From: Bacillota bacterium
GTDB lineage: Bacteria; Bacillota; Dethiobacteria; SKNC01
Direction of reading: 5' to 3'
Assembly (NCBI GenBank): GCA_007120745.1
Contig: SKNC01000059.1
Span: 1-37,031 of the forward strand
Length of the DNA stretch: 37,031 nt
The notes under the pieces are model-generated. The model was not told the origin of the DNA. It searched no databases and saw nothing but the letters and a program-made list of their open reading frames with translations. The stretch's first letter is position 1, and each line of letters begins with the position of its first letter. Shown here in pieces: positions 9,758-18,998 of this stretch. Made by a program: the position numbers and the translations under genes.

Positions 9758-9786
9758 GTATAAAAAAAACCATGAAGGAAATACTT
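9758..9786 (+). promoter_or_regulatory. Possible sigma-F-type promoter upstream of sigG
   Basis: GTATA (9758-9762), 14 nt, GGAAATACTT (9777-9786). Resembles GYATA / GGnnAnAnT, but the spacer is about 1 nt short. Confidence 0.3.
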
Positions 9787-9825
9787 TAAAATAATCTGAA
9801 AAGAAACTGGGAGGGAAACAAATTC

Positions 9826-10599
9826 ATGATGAATAAGGTAGAGATTTGCGGGGTAAATACCTCAAAACTTCCAGTACTGACCAGCAAAGAGATGAAAAAA
9901 CTTTTTGAAGAGTTTCAGAGTGGAGACCGGGAAGCCCGCAAAAAGCTGGCCAATGGAAACCTCAGGCTGGTTTTAAGTGTAATTCAACGATTTAATAACC
10001 GGGGCGAGTACGTGGACGATTTGTTCCAGGTAGGCTGCATCGGTTTGATGAAAGCTATAGATAATTTTGATTTAAGTCAGAATGTTAAATTTTCAACCTA
10101 TGCCGTTCCCATGATTATTGGAGAAATTAGAAGATATCTTAGAGATAACAATCCGGTTCGGGTAAGCCGCTCCCTTAAGGACATCGCCTACAAAGTTCTG
10201 CAGGTACGGGATGAGATGGCCAACCGGTTGGGCAGAGAACCCTCCATTACTGAAATTTCTCAGGAATTAAATATTGGCCGGGAGGAGATTATCTTTGCCC
10301 TGGAGGCGATCCAGGAACCGGTTTCTCTCTTTGAGCCCATTTATCACGATGGAGGTGACCCTATATTTGTTATGGACCAGATTAAGGATGATAAAAGTCT
10401 AGACGACCGCTGGTTGGAGGGAATCGCCATCAAAGAGGCGATCAATAAACTAAATGAGAGAGAACAGCTGATTTTGGACCTCAGGTTTTATCGAGGAAAA
10501 ACCCAGATGGAAGTAGCTGATGAAATTGGAATTTCCCAGGCCCAGGTATCCCGCCTGGAAAAGGCGGCATTGGGGCACCTGAAAAAATATATTCAATAA
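9826..10599 (+). CDS. sigG: RNA polymerase sporulation-specific sigma factor SigG
   Basis: NKVEICGVNTSKLPVLTSKEMKKLF N-terminus typical of SigG, DLFQVGCIGLMKAIDNFDLSQNVKFSTYAVPMIIGEIRRYLRDNNPVRVSRSLKD. Confidence 0.96.
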   Translation: MMNKVEICGVNTSKLPVLTSKEMKKLFEEFQSGDREARKKLANGNLRLVLSVIQRFNNRGEYVDDLFQVGCIGLMKAIDNFDLSQNVKFSTYAVPMIIGEIRRYLRDNNPVRVSRSLKDIAYKVLQVRDEMANRLGREPSITEISQELNIGREEIIFALEAIQEPVSLFEPIYHDGGDPIFVMDQIKDDKSLDDRWLEGIAIKEAINKLNEREQLILDLRFYRGKTQMEVADEIGISQAQVSRLEKAALGHLKKYIQ

Positions 10600-10622
10600 T
10601 TCTGCAGGAAGGAGATGGCTGT

Positions 10623-10841
10623 ATGATTAAACATGAAAAAATACTGGCGTTTACACTGAGTATATTGTTATTATTTTTCAGCATGTACTGCATCAGCTTC
10701 TCCCACGAGGCTGTCTGGTCCTTCAACCAGCATAACTTGAGCAGAATTATTGTCATCTGGCAGGAGGATGAGGAAATCCATGAAATTTATGATCCTTCTG
10801 AATTAACTCCTTATTTACCTGTAATTAAAGTTTATCCGTAA
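10623..10841 (+). CDS. Hypothetical 72-aa protein with N-terminal hydrophobic segment
   Basis: ORF with upstream GGAAGGAG and a terminator immediately downstream. Confidence 0.5.
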   Translation: MIKHEKILAFTLSILLLFFSMYCISFSHEAVWSFNQHNLSRIIVIWQEDEEIHEIYDPSELTPYLPVIKVYP

Positions 10842-10873
10842 GCCTTGTTTAAGCCAACTTCACTTATATATTT

Positions 10874-10902
10874 GCTGCCCATCTAAGGGCAGCGTTTTTT
10901 TT
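10874..10902 (+). terminator. Rho-independent terminator
   Basis: GCTGCCC-atctaa-GGGCAGC-GTTTTTTTTT. Confidence 0.85.
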
Positions 10903-11051
10903 TGCATTTTCCTCCCGCACTCTGTTATCAGGAAGTAATAACTTACCATCATTTCTGCATATTAACAGCGATGAAACCCCGTCACTTTCTAACATAATCC
11001 GAATCCTTTTTACATATTTGAAATAAATATGTTGTAAGGATGTGATTTGCG

Positions 11052-11255
11052 TTGTTAAAAGTTAAATCATGGATAAAAAACTTTGAGAGGTGTAAGTGCG
11101 GGGCTGTGCTGTATATAATGAATGCTCAAATCACACTGGTGAAAAAAGTGTATTTTCTGGCCTGTTCTGCCTGCGAAAAAAAGCATCACATCTATTATAT
11201 AAAACATGATTTGTTGAGCAGTGAATTTGTTTTTGATTATGCAGAGGAATACTGA
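11052..11255 (+). CDS. Hypothetical small zinc-ribbon-like protein
   Basis: 67-aa ORF with CKC...CSAC cysteine pattern; TTG start. Confidence 0.4.
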   Translation: MLKVKSWIKNFERCKCGAVLYIMNAQITLVKKVYFLACSACEKKHHIYYIKHDLLSSEFVFDYAEEY

Positions 11256-11405
11256 TACAAAAAATGAAATTAGTAGAAGAAAATCTATTAAAAGAAGGGC
11301 ATTTCCCCTTTCCCCTTATGATTTTAAAGCCTCAGAAAAAATGACGGAAAAATTTTCATATTTTCTTTAAAACTGCAGAAGGAAATTTTCAATTTTAAGC
11401 GAATA

Positions 11406-11453
11406 TAACAAGATATGGTATACAAAGGCATAAATAACAACAATATATGGGGT
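11406..11453 (+). promoter_or_regulatory. Two NrdR-box-like sites 32 bp apart
   Basis: TAACAAGATATGGTAT (11406-11421) and CAACAATATATGGGGT (11438-11453), compared with ACACWATATATWGTGT. Confidence 0.5.
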
Positions 11454-11476
11454 TGAAAAAATCAGGGGGGATGAAG

Positions 11477-11950
11477 GTGAAATGCCTGTTCTGCGGGTTT
11501 TTGGAAAGTAAAGTAGTAGATTCCCGGTCCACTGACGAGGGTTCGGCCATACGACGCCGGAGAGAATGTACGGAATGCGGCAGGCGCTTTACCACCTATG
11601 AAAAAATGGATGATGTTCCCCTGGTGGTAATTAAGTCAGATGGCAGGCGGGAGGTTTTTGACCGCAACAAAATTATTCGCGGACTTCTTACAGCGGGGGT
11701 CAAGCGGCAGATTGAACTGCAGACTTTCGAAGAACTGGTAGACGACATAGAGAGGGAGCTGAGAAACCGCTTTATACAGGAAATACAGTCTAATCAGCTG
11801 GGGAAAATGGTTTTAGAAAGACTTCTGGCACTGGATGAAGTGGCGTACGTGCGGTTTGCCTCCGTCTACCGAAAGTTTCAGGACATACAGTCCTTTAAAA
11901 ACGAACTGGACCATCTTTTTGATATAAAAAACAAACCTGTAAGGAAGTGA
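11477..11950 (+). CDS. nrdR: Transcriptional repressor NrdR
   Basis: MKCLFCGFLESKVVDSRSTDEGSAIRRRRECTECGRRFTTYE zinc ribbon plus ATP-cone. GTG 11477 is likely the true start (GGGGGG RBS 6 nt upstream); the track start is 11447. Confidence 0.95.
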   Translation: MKCLFCGFLESKVVDSRSTDEGSAIRRRRECTECGRRFTTYEKMDDVPLVVIKSDGRREVFDRNKIIRGLLTAGVKRQIELQTFEELVDDIERELRNRFIQEIQSNQLGKMVLERLLALDEVAYVRFASVYRKFQDIQSFKNELDHLFDIKNKPVRK

Positions 11951-14900
11951 TTATCATTTTTGAACTGACCACTGAAAAACAAACGGAAAAAAGTACGGCG
12001 GTAATTTTTGAGGAGATTCGGAAAAGAGACGGCAGGGTTGTTCCCTTTGACAGACAGAAGATTACCGAAGCTATTTTCAAGGCTGCCAAAGCCGTTGGGG
12101 GTGAAGACAGAAATATTGCAGAAATACTTACGGGTCAGGTGATCGAGTACCTGAGAAGAAGCAACCAGGACATCATTCCCACCGTGGAGGGCACTCAAGA
12201 TGCGGTGGAAAAAATTCTCATAGAAAATGGACATGCCCGTACCGCCAAAGCGTATATCCTTTACCGTTCCCGCCGGACCCGTATGCGGGAAGGGAAAACT
12301 GAATTAATGGATGCGGTGAAGGAAATCCTGGTGGAAACCAGCCGGGAAAATGCCAATATTAGCAACTCTCCCTCTGCCAAGATGCTGCAGATAGCCATGG
12401 CAGCCAGCAAGAACTACTACCTGTGCAATCTGCTTCCCGAGGACTCTGCAGAGGCTCACCGGGAGGCATCCATACATATTCATGACCTGGATTACTATGC
12501 CAAAACTTTAAACTGCCTGCAGATTGATTTAAAGAACCTCCTGCATGAGGGTTTTCATACCGGGAATGGTTGGATTCGCCCACCTCAGCGGGTTTACTCT
12601 GCTGCGGCCCTGGCTGCTATTATTCTTCAAAGCAATCAGAATGACATGTACGGTGGACAGAGTTTTCCACACTTTGACCGGGATATGGGAGAGGTAGTCC
12701 GAAGCTTCAAACATCAGCCCGATGAGGAGGAAACCTTTCAGGCCATGGAAGGGCTGATATATAACCTGAATACCATGCATTCCCTTAGCGGCAGCGAAAG
12801 AATCTGGGTCTATGATAAAAAGACAAAACGCTTTTCTACACGGAGCATGGAAGAATTTGATGAAAACTTTGAAGAGGGACGGTATCAAGCTTTCAGCTTA
12901 AACTATGACACAGGAGAAACAGAACTTAAAGATATTACCGCCTCTATAAAACATAAAAATGCTAATAAATTATACTCTGTAAAGCTTAAATCAGGTCAAA
13001 AAGTGACGGTAACAGATAATCATTCAGTAATGACAATAAATGATAATGGTGAAATTAATACAGCTGTACCTTCTGATTTAAAAAGAGCCCTGATGCCCCG
13101 GGAGCTTAACCTGAAAAAAGAAGAAATGTTTTTTGATTTAACCAGCTACCCTCACTCCAGCAAGTATGGCATGGATACTTTAGAGCTTACTCCTTCCTTA
13201 GCCAAATTAATGGGAATGTATACGGCCGAAGGCTCGGTGGATGGTTCTACCCTTTATCTGGCTTTATTTGATAAAGAGCTGGAAGAAGAAGCAATAGAGC
13301 TTTTAAATGAAATCAACTCTGATTTCACCGTTCGTTTAAGAATAGCAAAAGGAAAGCCCAGAGATCTTGCCTGCAATGTTGGTCAGCAGTTTGCGGCCTT
13401 TTTAGGGGATAAGTGTGGACGAGGTGCTGCAAATAAAAGGGTTCCTGATGAGATATTCTTTGCAGAAGAAATGTTAGTGAAATCATTTTTAGACGGATAT
13501 TTTTCAGGCGATGGTTATGTAGGGAATAACCGAATCGCAGCCACGTCTGTTTCTAAAGTGCTGAGGGATGGAATTCAGCTTTTACTTATAAAGTTAGGTA
13601 AACCTGTATCCATTCGCCAGGCAGTTCCTCAAAGCCAATTTGCTGCGGCAAATAAACGATATTTAGTTGCTGTTGGGGGGTATTACAGCAAAGACCTTTC
13701 TCTCAGCAGTTATAAAAAAGAAAAGCTTGAAGAATGTAATTCTCAAAGTGAGCAGACTCCTTATGATTACGAATATCTTCGTCCTATAATTAAAGATGTC
13801 TATGGTATACACTGCAAAAATGCAAAAAACTTTCGCTTAAAACCGGACTATCTTCAGGAGATTATCGAAGATCTGACAAGTCGTATACTGGAAAAAGAGG
13901 AACAAGAACTATTTAACAATATGACAAAAAAACAATTTTGGATGGATCAATTAGTTGATGTTCTGCCGCAGATTAAAACTACGGAAAGGTATCATCTACT
14001 TAAAAAGCTTAATAATGAAGAACTTCCTAGATTTAGTAAGTATTTACCTGTTTTTAATCCATATAAAGATATGTTAAAGCGTTTCTATCTCTCAGAGACG
14101 GTAGATGATAAAACAGGCAGCAGGATTGACAACAACTGCCAGAGTCCAGGCTTAGTTATGGAGTGGGCAAAAATTATTCTTAAGCAGAATGAAAAAATGG
14201 CTTCATTGCTAAAAACTTTATGTCGGGCAGTGAAGGTCTGGCCGTTACAGGTAGGGCAGCTGATTGATGAGCCTCATGAAGAATATGTGTATGATATTTC
14301 TGTTGCTGATAATGAAAACTTTTTAACGTCGGAAGGGATTTTTGTCCATAATTCTCGGGCTGGTGCTCAAGTCCCCTTCAGCAGCATAAATTTTGGAACG
14401 GATACTACTGATGAAGGACGGATGATTACCCGGGCCCTGCTTCAGGCTTTTGATAAGGGGTTGGGACGGGGAGAAAATCCGGTATTCCCCAACCTGGTGT
14501 TCAGGGTTAAAGAGGGGGTTAACTTTGAACCGGAGGACCCAAATTATGACCTGTTTCAGCTGGCTTTGAAAGTGGCTTCTCACCGGCTCAATCCTACATT
14601 CAGCTTTATGGACGCTTCCTTTAACCAAAAATACGGCGAAGAGGTTTCTTACATGGGATGCCGTACCCGGACCATAGCTAACCGGCACGGTGAGGAACTC
14701 TCCGCAGGGAGGGGCAACATTGCATCAGCCTCCATTAATCTGCCCCGACTGGCCCTGACTGCTAAGGAGCCTAAAGCCTTCTTTGAGGGATTGGACAAAA
14801 CCTTAAGGCTCTGCGTGCGTCAGCTCCTGCACCGTTTTGAAGTATTGAGCGAACTCAAAATGAAAGACCTGCCTTTTTTGATGGGGCAGAAGCTTTACAT

Positions 14901-15606
14901 GGGTTCTGAAACCCTGGAATGCAATGAGCCCATTCGAGAGATTATAAAAAACGGCACTCTGTCTATCGGCTTCATCGGCCTGGCAGAAGCACTGCTTGCT
15001 CTGGTAAATTCACATCATGGGGACAGTGAAGAAGCTCGTCAGCTGGGCCTCAGTATTGTAGAGCATATGTGGAAGCGGACTCAGCAGTACTGCGAAGAAT
15101 ACGACCTGAACTTTGCTTTATATGCTACTCCTGCTGAGGGACTGTCGGGGCGTTTTATCAATGCTGACCGCAAGCGTTTCGGGGTGCTTCCCGGAATTAC
15201 TGATAAGGAGTACTATACCAATTCTTATCACCTTCCGGTGAACTACCTGACTTCTCTTTTTGAGAAGATAAAGATTGAAGGCGAGTACCACAGTTATTGT
15301 AACGGCGGACATATATCATATGTGGAACTCGCCTCTCCCCCCCGGGATAACACGGCAGCTATTGAAAAAATTATCAGGCATATGGCCGCCAGCAACCTGG
15401 GTTACGGCGGAATCAATTATCCCATAGATGAATGTATCGCCTGCTGTTATTCGGGACTGATTCCTGAGGCCTGTCCCCAGTGCGGGGGAACGGAAATCCG
15501 CCGGATTCGCAGAATTACCGGCTACCTTTCTACGGAGGACCGGTTTAATTCGGCAAAACAGGCGGAACTCAGGGACCGAAGATCCCATATATATAACCAG
15601 TTTTAG
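11947..15606 (+). CDS. nrdD: Anaerobic ribonucleoside-triphosphate reductase NrdD, intein-containing precursor
   Basis: ATP-cone N-terminus, class III RNR motifs (GEEVSYMGCRTRTIANRHGEE, RGNIASASINLPRLAL), C-terminal RITGYLSTEDRFNSAKQAELRDR glycyl-radical region. GTGA overlap with the nrdR stop. Confidence 0.95.
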   Translation: MIIIFELTTEKQTEKSTAVIFEEIRKRDGRVVPFDRQKITEAIFKAAKAVGGEDRNIAEILTGQVIEYLRRSNQDIIPTVEGTQDAVEKILIENGHARTAKAYILYRSRRTRMREGKTELMDAVKEILVETSRENANISNSPSAKMLQIAMAASKNYYLCNLLPEDSAEAHREASIHIHDLDYYAKTLNCLQIDLKNLLHEGFHTGNGWIRPPQRVYSAAALAAIILQSNQNDMYGGQSFPHFDRDMGEVVRSFKHQPDEEETFQAMEGLIYNLNTMHSLSGSERIWVYDKKTKRFSTRSMEEFDENFEEGRYQAFSLNYDTGETELKDITASIKHKNANKLYSVKLKSGQKVTVTDNHSVMTINDNGEINTAVPSDLKRALMPRELNLKKEEMFFDLTSYPHSSKYGMDTLELTPSLAKLMGMYTAEGSVDGSTLYLALFDKELEEEAIELLNEINSDFTVRLRIAKGKPRDLACNVGQQFAAFLGDKCGRGAANKRVPDEIFFAEEMLVKSFLDGYFSGDGYVGNNRIAATSVSKVLRDGIQLLLIKLGKPVSIRQAVPQSQFAAANKRYLVAVGGYYSKDLSLSSYKKEKLEECNSQSEQTPYDYEYLRPIIKDVYGIHCKNAKNFRLKPDYLQEIIEDLTSRILEKEEQELFNNMTKKQFWMDQLVDVLPQIKTTERYHLLKKLNNEELPRFSKYLPVFNPYKDMLKRFYLSETVDDKTGSRIDNNCQSPGLVMEWAKIILKQNEKMASLLKTLCRAVKVWPLQVGQLIDEPHEEYVYDISVADNENFLTSEGIFVHNSRAGAQVPFSSINFGTDTTDEGRMITRALLQAFDKGLGRGENPVFPNLVFRVKEGVNFEPEDPNYDLFQLALKVASHRLNPTFSFMDASFNQKYGEEVSYMGCRTRTIANRHGEELSAGRGNIASASINLPRLALTAKEPKAFFEGLDKTLRLCVRQLLHRFEVLSELKMKDLPFLMGQKLYMGSETLECNEPIREIIKNGTLSIGFIGLAEALLALVNSHHGDSEEARQLGLSIVEHMWKRTQQYCEEYDLNFALYATPAEGLSGRFINADRKRFGVLPGITDKEYYTNSYHLPVNYLTSLFEKIKIEGEYHSYCNGGHISYVELASPPRDNTAAIEKIIRHMAASNLGYGGINYPIDECIACCYSGLIPEACPQCGGTEIRRIRRITGYLSTEDRFNSAKQAELRDRRSHIYNQF
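12781..14352 (+). mobile_element. In-frame intein (524 aa) with LAGLIDADG homing endonuclease in NrdD
   Basis: Extein junction NLNTMH|S...VHN|SRAGAQVPFSS. Ser1; block B-like VTVTDNHSVMT; two dodecapeptide-like motifs LMGMYTAEGSV and FLDGYFSGDGYV; block F/G YVYDISVADNENFLTSEGIFVHN. Confidence 0.95.
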
Positions 15607-15677
15607 GAAAACCAGCGGGAATCCTCGGGGTCTATTGACCCCGTGAGGATGTCACCTTTGGTAAAAGGAGGACAAGC

Positions 15678-16202
15678 ATGGAACTGAGAATTGCGGGTGT
15701 AACTGAAGAGAGTGTGGTGGACGGTCCGGGAATTCGACTAGTAATTTACGCCCAGGGTTGCCTTCAGTCTTGTCCCGGATGCCACAACCCGGAGACCCAA
15801 GACCTGGAGGGAGGTACCCTGGTAACCCTGAAAGAACTGGCTGAAAAAATATGCAGGAATCCCTTCTTAGACGGGCTAACTTTCTCCGGAGGAGAACCCT
15901 TCCTGCAGGCGCAGGCCTTTGCCAGATTAGCCCAGGAGTTTAAGCCCCGGGGCCTTACCCTGGTAACCTATACAGGCTATACCTTTGAATATCTTTATAA
16001 CGAAAGCCGAAGGGATTTGAGCATTTATCGACTGCTGAGAGCAACCGACCTGTTAATTGACGGACCCTACCTCCAGGAAAAAAGAGACCTTAACCTGCTT
16101 TACCGGGGTTCCCGCAACCAGAGGATCATCAATGTATCCAGGACTCTTTCCAGTGGGAATCTGTCGGTAGACGAGGGAACATCAGCGGGTTTACGCTATT
16201 AA
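15678..16202 (+). CDS. nrdG: Anaerobic ribonucleoside-triphosphate reductase activating protein NrdG (radical SAM)
   Basis: VDGPGIRLVIYAQGCLQSCPGCHNPETQ (CX3CX2C), TFSGGEPFLQ; downstream of nrdD. Confidence 0.95.
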   Translation: MELRIAGVTEESVVDGPGIRLVIYAQGCLQSCPGCHNPETQDLEGGTLVTLKELAEKICRNPFLDGLTFSGGEPFLQAQAFARLAQEFKPRGLTLVTYTGYTFEYLYNESRRDLSIYRLLRATDLLIDGPYLQEKRDLNLLYRGSRNQRIINVSRTLSSGNLSVDEGTSAGLRY

Positions 16203-16311
16203 ATTCCTGTAATCAGGCTTCCAGCACAGACTTCGTTTTAACAATTAAGCAGTTATGTAGGAAGCCGTAATTAAACCTATATTAATAAATCGATAGACAG
16301 AGGGGGATGTG

Positions 16312-16344
16312 AAAATGCACACGGAAAAGTGTGCATTTTTTTTA
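16312..16344 (+). terminator. Rho-independent terminator
   Basis: AAAATGCACAC-ggaaaa-GTGTGCATTTT plus T tract. Confidence 0.85.
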
Positions 16345-16390
16345 TTTTCTGCATATATTTATAAATAGAAGAATGCCGGGAGGTTTGTAC

Positions 16391-16657
16391 ATGTTGAAGA
16401 CTTCGGATTTAAAAACCCGAGAGGTAATCAACATACAGGACGGGAGAAGGTTGGGCCTGATCAGCGACCTGGATATTGACCTGGAACACGGGAGAATTCG
16501 GTCTATCATTATTCCTGGCTCCGGGAAGCTGCTGGGCTTTTTTGGCGGTGACCGGGATTATGTAATTCCCTGGAGCAAAATAGTAAAAATTGGTATAGAT
16601 ACCATTCTGGTGGATCTACCCAATTATTCGTATGATAAAGAGGATTATTACACCTGA
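16391..16657 (+). CDS. ylmC: YlmC/YmxH family PRC-barrel sporulation-associated protein
   Basis: MLKTSDLKTREVINIQDGRRLGLISDLDIDLEHGRIRSIIIPG...DYVIPWSKIVKIGIDTILVD. Start moved from track 16331 to ATG 16391. Confidence 0.88.
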   Translation: MLKTSDLKTREVINIQDGRRLGLISDLDIDLEHGRIRSIIIPGSGKLLGFFGGDRDYVIPWSKIVKIGIDTILVDLPNYSYDKEDYYT

Positions 16658-16727
16658 TGCATTTTTCATTAAAGGAAACATTATCGCCTTTCAGTCTGTA
16701 AAAAAACGAAAGAAATTATAAAAATCA

Positions 16728-16754
16728 AAAAATGCCTTTACCAGGCATTTTTTA
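16728..16754 (+). terminator. Rho-independent terminator after ylmC-like gene
   Basis: AAAAATGCCT-ttacc-AGGCATTTTTT. Confidence 0.75.
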
Positions 16755-16909
16755 TGTCAAAGCATAAATTCACGGGCTGCTGTCCCCATGATTGAGGAGA
16801 CATACCGCAGGAATGCCCGCTGTCTACCCACTGTCTTCATGACACCAGCCGGCTGACTGCCTGACACCGGGCATCCTTAAAGATATCACTGCAGTCCAGT
16901 GTGACAAGC

Positions 16910-16940
16910 GCGACAACCGGGGACGGTTCTCCATTGTCGC
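16910..16940. repeat. REP-like hairpin carrying GGGGACGGTTC
   Basis: GCGACAA-ccGGGGAcggtTCTCCa-TTGTCGC; nested stem. Shares the core with 1042-1052. Confidence 0.7.
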
Positions 16941-16965
16941 ATTCTGAAAAATTGTCTCCCGGGGG

Positions 16966-17871
16966 TTACTTGAGCACCTGTTTATAAATATCACGAACCT
17001 CTGAAACCGGCCTGTCTTTTCCTAGAAATGCTCCATTAAGCCAGACTTCAAAGTGCAGGTGGATGCCTTGTCCAGTGTTATTCACGGAATCCCGCGTGCC
17101 CGTATTTCCTGTTGTTCCTATCTTTTGACCCTTGTCCACCACAGTTCCAACTTGAATACCGGACTCAATACTGTTTAAATGTGCGTAACGGGTAACAATT
17201 CCTTGTTCATGCCGGATCCATACCTGTTTTCCCCTGAACTTGTCCAGGAGTTCATCCGGAGTGATTTCAGCTTCGTGAGAGATTTTTACGGCCTCCTCAT
17301 ATTCCTCCCGGGTCATTTCTTGAAAACCATGGTCTGCCCGGATAACCATTCCGGGGCCTGCAGCAAGAACCGGAGTATTTTTGGTTACCGAAACCCCCGA
17401 GCTTCCGCTGTAATAATCCAGGCCTTCATGTACTCCGTTTCGGTATCTTCTGGGTGCATTGGGAAGCTGTCCGTCTACGGAACTTACTTTTGCCCCCTGG
17501 ACAGGATGACTTAAAAATGAGAATAAAGAAATCAGTTCCTGGCTGCTCACCTGTGTAATATCTAAATCAGAATTTTCCCCGGCAGCAGTTAAGTAGTCCG
17601 GCAAATTTCCTTCAGGCTGTTGAGTGCCTTCATTTTCCCATAGAAAAGAAAAAGCTTCAATGCTATCATCGAAGTATCTGCCGTATAAATGATGGTCAAT
17701 ATCTTCTCCGTTATATGAACGCACATTAGATTCCTCCATATCCGGGGGCTTTGCCGAGGAAAAGAAGGAATCTTCCGTTAAGGAGAATCTTTGAATATCC
17801 ATGCATCCGAAAGAAAAAGAAACCATAAATAAGAAGATTATCAGTGCATAAAATAGTTTTACATTCTTCAT
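16966..17871 (-). CDS. M23 family metallopeptidase (LytM/SpoIIQ-like), secreted or membrane-anchored
   Basis: N-terminal hydrophobic segment; HEGLDYYSGSSG...TPVLAAGPGMVI...VTRYAHLNSIES...GIHLHFEVWLNG. Start MKNVKLF chosen because the track start (17892) overlaps the predicted -10. Confidence 0.88.
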   Translation of the reverse strand: MKNVKLFYALIIFLFMVSFSFGCMDIQRFSLTEDSFFSSAKPPDMEESNVRSYNGEDIDHHLYGRYFDDSIEAFSFLWENEGTQQPEGNLPDYLTAAGENSDLDITQVSSQELISLFSFLSHPVQGAKVSSVDGQLPNAPRRYRNGVHEGLDYYSGSSGVSVTKNTPVLAAGPGMVIRADHGFQEMTREEYEEAVKISHEAEITPDELLDKFRGKQVWIRHEQGIVTRYAHLNSIESGIQVGTVVDKGQKIGTTGNTGTRDSVNNTGQGIHLHFEVWLNGAFLGKDRPVSEVRDIYKQVLK

Positions 17872-17890
17872 GAATTTCCCTCCCTTCATC

Positions 17891-17919
17891 ATTGTAGCAA
17901 ATTTTATTTCCCGTTACAA
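17891..17919 (-). promoter_or_regulatory. Sigma-A-like promoter for the M23 peptidase gene
   Basis: Reverse strand TTGTAA - 17 nt - TACAAT, followed by an AGGGAGGG RBS. Confidence 0.6.
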
Positions 17920-18255
17920 ATAATTCCTGGGACAGCTCTCCATAAATAAGAAGAGCAATCCGGTGCTATGAATATAAAGTTTTGTAAATAAGCTAAATGG
18001 AAGTACAGCCTGCTGAAAAAAGCTATCATTTAGTTTTTTTGTATAAAAACATAGTTTTTATGAAAAAGATACAAATGTATCCGTTTCGGCTTTATTTGCA
18101 GGAAATGAAGCAGGAATCCCAGTATTGTGAAAAGAATACTGTTTTGTATGAGTTTTAAATAAATAAAACTGTAAGAAAATAAAATGAAGAGAACAGGCGG
18201 CTGTTGAGGACGCCGGGAAAATTCTTTTAGACGTTCAAAAAGGAGGAAAGATATA

Positions 18256-18777
18256 ATGACAAAACCTGCAGCAGCTATAGAAATGGAAAGTGGAGAGGTA
18301 ATTAAGGTAGAGCTGGATCCGGAGAATGCTCCCAATACAGTGAAGAACTTTATTCATCTGGCACAAAAAGGTTACTATGACGGGTTAATCTTTCACCGGG
18401 TTATTCCAGGCTTTATGATTCAAGGGGGCTGTCCTCAGGGGGTAGGCACGGGCAATCCCGGATATTCAATCCCCGGGGAGTTCACCATGAATGGTTTTTC
18501 CAACCACTTGAAACACAGCCGCGGGGTGATTTCCATGGCCCGGTCCATGGCTCCTGACTCCGCAGGCTCACAATTTTTTATCACTGTGGCTGACACTCCT
18601 CACCTGGATGGGCAGTATGCTGCATTTGGGCGGGTAACAGAAGGGATGGAAGCAGCGGATAAGATTGCCGCAGCGAAAAGAAACCATCATGATAAACCTC
18701 TGGAGCCCCAGGTGATAAAAACCATTACAGTTGACACATTTGGAGTAGATTACGGGGAACCGGAGAAAAGCTCATAG
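18256..18777 (+). CDS. ppiB: Cyclophilin-type peptidyl-prolyl cis-trans isomerase
   Basis: FHRVIPGFMIQGGCPQGVGTGNPGYSIPGEF, GVISMARSMAPDSAGSQFFITVADTPHLDGQYAAFGRV. Confidence 0.96.
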   Translation: MTKPAAAIEMESGEVIKVELDPENAPNTVKNFIHLAQKGYYDGLIFHRVIPGFMIQGGCPQGVGTGNPGYSIPGEFTMNGFSNHLKHSRGVISMARSMAPDSAGSQFFITVADTPHLDGQYAAFGRVTEGMEAADKIAAAKRNHHDKPLEPQVIKTITVDTFGVDYGEPEKSS

Positions 18778-18809
18778 AAATAAAAGCTAAATTAATTTCT
18801 CATATAAGG

Positions 18810-18845
18810 TCCTCAAGTTGAAGTGCTTGAGGATTCTTAATTTTT
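18810..18845 (+). terminator. Rho-independent terminator after ppiB
   Basis: TCCTCAAG-ttgaagtg-CTTGAGGA then TTCTTAATTTTT. Confidence 0.65.
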
Positions 18846-18998
18846 ACACCTTTTTCCCTTGAACCGGAATTGTTATCCATGTTATAATGGTGGCAATGTC
18901 GAAAAAAACTTGAAGTTATATGTATCTGCAAACCGCTTTTCAGTGACAGCTATGTGCGAATTAAGAAGGGGTTACTTTATAGAAAGGAGATTGCCGGA

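Noticed and set aside
11447-11476. nrdR start at ATG 11447 as in the ORF track
   Set aside because: No RBS and it falls within the second NrdR-box-like site; GTG 11477 has a G-rich RBS and gives the canonical MKC N-terminus.
18043-18061. ATAAAAAC-ata-GTTTTTAT hairpin upstream of ppiB
   Set aside because: Only 8 bp and AT-rich in an AT-rich gap; little beyond chance expectation.
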